Assembly: GCA_910589415.1 (NCBI GenBank)
Contig: OU342636.1
Span: 41,865,735 to 41,929,734 of the forward strand
DNA from: Malachius bipustulatus
Lineage: Eukaryota > Arthropoda > Insecta > Coleoptera > Melyridae
Direction: 5' to 3'
Length of the DNA stretch: 64,000 bases
This document shows, piece by piece, positions 61,763 through 64,000 of this stretch. Below the pieces are notes generated by a model. It did no database searches. It was not told the origin of the DNA and was given only the letters and a program-made list of their open reading frames with translations. The position numbers and the translations under genes were made by a program. Positions within the stretch are counted from its first letter, which is position 1. Each line of letters starts with the position of its first letter.

Positions 61763-63471
61763 ATGAGTTCTCTTTCTGGCACAAATACACAAGATTCAAG
61801 TGACGATTCATGCCCAAAAGGCGAGGCAGACATAAAACCGAAGGCTTCGCCAGGCACGGAACAGAATTCCAAACCGCAGAGGTTTTTGTCCCAAAGTGCT
61901 GAGAGCAACTCCTGTTCGAGTGTTTCCTACGAATCGACCGCTAGTCTAGATTTCAATAATGCTACTAGAAGGAGGAAAAAGAAGCCTGATCCTGCGAAAA
62001 GATTGCCACCGTTGGGTATTTTTTGGGACATCGAAAACTGTGCCATCCCAAAGTTCAGGAGTGCTTTTGCTGTTGTGCAGAAATTTAGGAGTGTATTCCT
62101 TAAAAATTATAGGGAGGCTGAATTTATTGTTGTCTGTGATGTTAAAAAGGAAAGCTCATCTGTGATAGAGGAACTACATGATGCTCAGGTAACTTAAAAA
62201 ATTTACTGTTATAGGGTCCATACTCAACAATAAATAAATATATAACCCTTAGGGTTGTATATTCGAACATGTGATTGGCTTAAAATTCGTAGGGTTTGAG
62301 TTTGAGCATTTCACCAATCAGCTGTCTGAAAATATAACCCCATATAACTATATGATGTATACGGACATAACTGTAAAATATTTACTTTCGTAGTGGTGCC
62401 CTTTCTTTTTATAAAAGATATTATGTTGTTGACGTTTATTTTTGAATTGACGTTTAAAAGTAGGGTTACCACATGTGCATTAATCTGGTTGCAGTGGTGT
62501 GGTTTGAGCCTCAAAACTAATTAATTCTTAATAAGTAGCTATGGAAATACTTCTTGTAGATTGAAAACGGTAAATGTGGGGTGTGTGCAATCACTGCAGT
62601 CGATAATAGTAAGGCGTTATATAAGTGTGACTTTTCATTGTTCTGATACTTTCTTTTATGCAGTAGAGTAGACTTATGTAGGATTTATTAACAGTAACTT
62701 TAACACATTCGCGGACACTATTAAAATATATATACATAATATATTAAAATGACACTATAGTTTGCAACTAGTATTATTTTAGATTAGTAAGGACACTACA
62801 GAAAATTGCAGTATTTGTGCTGGGACACTATAATGTAGGGTAATAGAAAATGCATGTGAACTTTGACGGCCCCAGCCGCTTTGCTGTGTATAGCAGCTTA
62901 AGTATCCGACGGCTGCTGCCGTCTTGTCCCTAGAGGTAAGACGGCTACAGCCGTCTTGTCCGCGAATGTGTTAAGATCTGGATTTTATTCATTTAATAAT
63001 AATAATTATTAGTTCATAACTGACCAGGTACCTTCTTTCTTACATTACACGAGATGACATGACATTGACAATAATTAGAGTCCCTTTCATTGATATGAAA
63101 GGATATGGGCAGTTTCCTACACTCTGATATCTTATGAGTAATGATATAATGGATTTAATTATTTATTAATTCTTTAAATTTAGGTAAACATAATTCATGT
63201 GGCAGCAGTATCCAAGAATGCTGCTGATGACAAGCTTCGACAGGCTGTAAGGCGATTTGCAGACGCATATCCTGCACCCTCGGCTGTGGTGCTTATAACC
63301 AGTGATATCAATTTTGCTTCAGAGTTATGCGATCTAAGGTATAGGAAAAAGATCAGGGTAATACTTGTTCATAACAACAATGCAGCTGATGCACTTATCC
63401 TCTGTGCCAATGAACACTACTTCTACAAGGATATTACTGATGATCTGCCTGTTCTGATGCTCAAGGATAAG
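61763..63471 (+). CDS. MARF1: MARF1 (meiosis regulator and mRNA stability factor), 5' part
   Basis: Two exons (61763-62188 and 63184-63471) join in phase and a third follows outside the window after the donor at 63472. The first 80 residues are a Ser-rich polar leader with RRRKKKP. The NYN ribonuclease domain begins at [16 protein letters not shown], whose Asp is a metal ligand, and continues with [41 protein letters not shown] and IRVILVHNN, keeping the PIN-like acidic residues (D in WDIEN, DD in AADDK, D in TSDIN). In animals MARF1 pairs this nuclease with RRM and LOTUS domains and degrades target mRNAs, notably limiting retrotransposons in germ cells. Only the N-terminal 238 residues are here. 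The start ATG is the first in frame. Intron 1 contains a piggyBac-type MITE. It is head-to-head with Top3-alpha. Confidence 0.88.
62704..62970. mobile_element. piggyBac-type MITE in MARF1 intron 1
   Basis: The inverted ends cacattcgcggac and gtccgcgaatgtg are perfect and are flanked exactly by TTAA on both sides (62700-62703 and 62971-62974), the piggyBac target. Near the right end the unit gacggctgctgccgtcttgtc is partly repeated (gacggctacagccgtcttgtc), itself a small palindrome. It is 267 bases with no gene. Confidence 0.85.
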
Positions 63472-63659
63472 GTAAGTGTCCCCGAAGTTAATTATCATAA
63501 TAAGTATTGATTAAGCTTTATCCGCTTCGTGTTTTAGAATCTTCAAGTCTAAATAGAGGTTACAGGATGCAAAATTAAAACAAAATAAATAAAAAATTTT
63601 AATATTTATCATATCGTTACCTGTCTTCATCATGATCTCAACATCCATTTTCTTATTTT

Positions 63660-63782
63660 AAATAGATCATCTTCAATATAAACTGCCTTGAAAATGGAAA
63701 ATTGTGATTTTAATTTGCTTGATAACTCACAAATCTTTCATTACAAACTTCAACAAACTATAAAAACCATTGTTTTTTTTTT
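63660..63782. repeat. Fragment of the 48991-49848 foldback family
   Basis: aatataaactgccttgaaaa, gataactcacaaatc and cattacaaacttcaac align in order with one arm of the 48991-49848 palindrome. Only one arm is present, so it cannot fold back. It abuts a T-rich run. Confidence 0.6.
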
Positions 63783-63783
63783 T

Positions 63784-64000
63784 TTTTTTAAAGAGGGAGC
63801 ATCGGTCTTAACTGTGTAGGTAAGACATAGTCGCTCCACTCTGGTAATTTGGCTTTGAGACGAACTCTTTAGCCACACACACTTTAAATTAAATATTTTT
63901 GCCTTTAAAACCTTCGATCGCTTGTTTTACTTTTCACAGACATTCGAAAATGAATCTGAAAAGTAAAGCGGGCCGAGGTGAGTTTCGAACCCGCGATCTA
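63784..64000 (-). mobile_element. tRNA-derived SINE, family A, cut by window edge
   Basis: On the minus strand the element starts at the window edge with a tRNA-like B box (GGGTTCGAAACTC) and continues into tgtggctaaagagttcg, agagtggagcgac and cacagttaagaccgatgc. These match the body of the SINE at 4704-4920. A T-run on the plus strand (63773-63790) is its A-rich tail. It lies in MARF1 intron 2. Confidence 0.75.

Overview
The window is AT-rich, intron-rich nuclear DNA from an insect. Evidence: spliceosomal GT-AG introns, animal kinetochore and topoisomerase genes, jockey-like LINEs, tRNA-derived SINEs, and mariner, pogo, Harbinger and piggyBac type DNA elements. A beetle or related holometabolan is my guess for the lineage; the sequence does not settle it.

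Layout, left to right. 1-189 (-): start of a secreted protein running off the left edge. 700-1144 (+): last three exons of a GNAT N-acetyltransferase. 1145-4604: repeat-rich spacer. 4605-10736 (+): six-exon secreted cysteine-rich protein with von Willebrand type C (VWC)-like repeats. 11254-31058 (-): complete 16-exon rod/KNTC1 gene (kinetochore RZZ complex, 1930 residues) with transposons in its introns. 31439-37530 (+): jockey-like LINE cut by two palindromic elements and an internal deletion. 37690-38780: further LINE debris. 40541-41040: 500-N assembly gap. 41170-44112: palindromic elements, one split by a Harbinger-like transposon carrying a Myb/SANT-like first exon. 44395-58940 (-): complete 15-exon DNA topoisomerase 3-alpha gene (1052 residues). 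58941-61762: spacer. 61763 to the right edge (+): start of MARF1 (NYN ribonuclease domain), head-to-head with Top3-alpha.

The three recognised genes act in genome maintenance and RNA control: Rod in the spindle checkpoint, Top3-alpha in recombination-intermediate dissolution, and MARF1 in mRNA and transposon silencing. I see no sign that their adjacency is functional.

The most unusual signal is a complete type I hammerhead ribozyme (all core residues, three helices, GTC cleavage triplet) in intron 7 of Top3-alpha, on the gene's sense strand. A second hammerhead-like sequence lies at 1480-1540 and a decayed inverted pair at 7578-7722. The window is also dense in long foldback elements ending in TACAGGGTG-type termini, and in nested insertions, one of which has a target-site duplication confirmed by an empty-site paralogue in the same window. 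All exon limits were set by hand from splice consensus, phase and family similarity. They are consistent in frame but not backed by transcripts.
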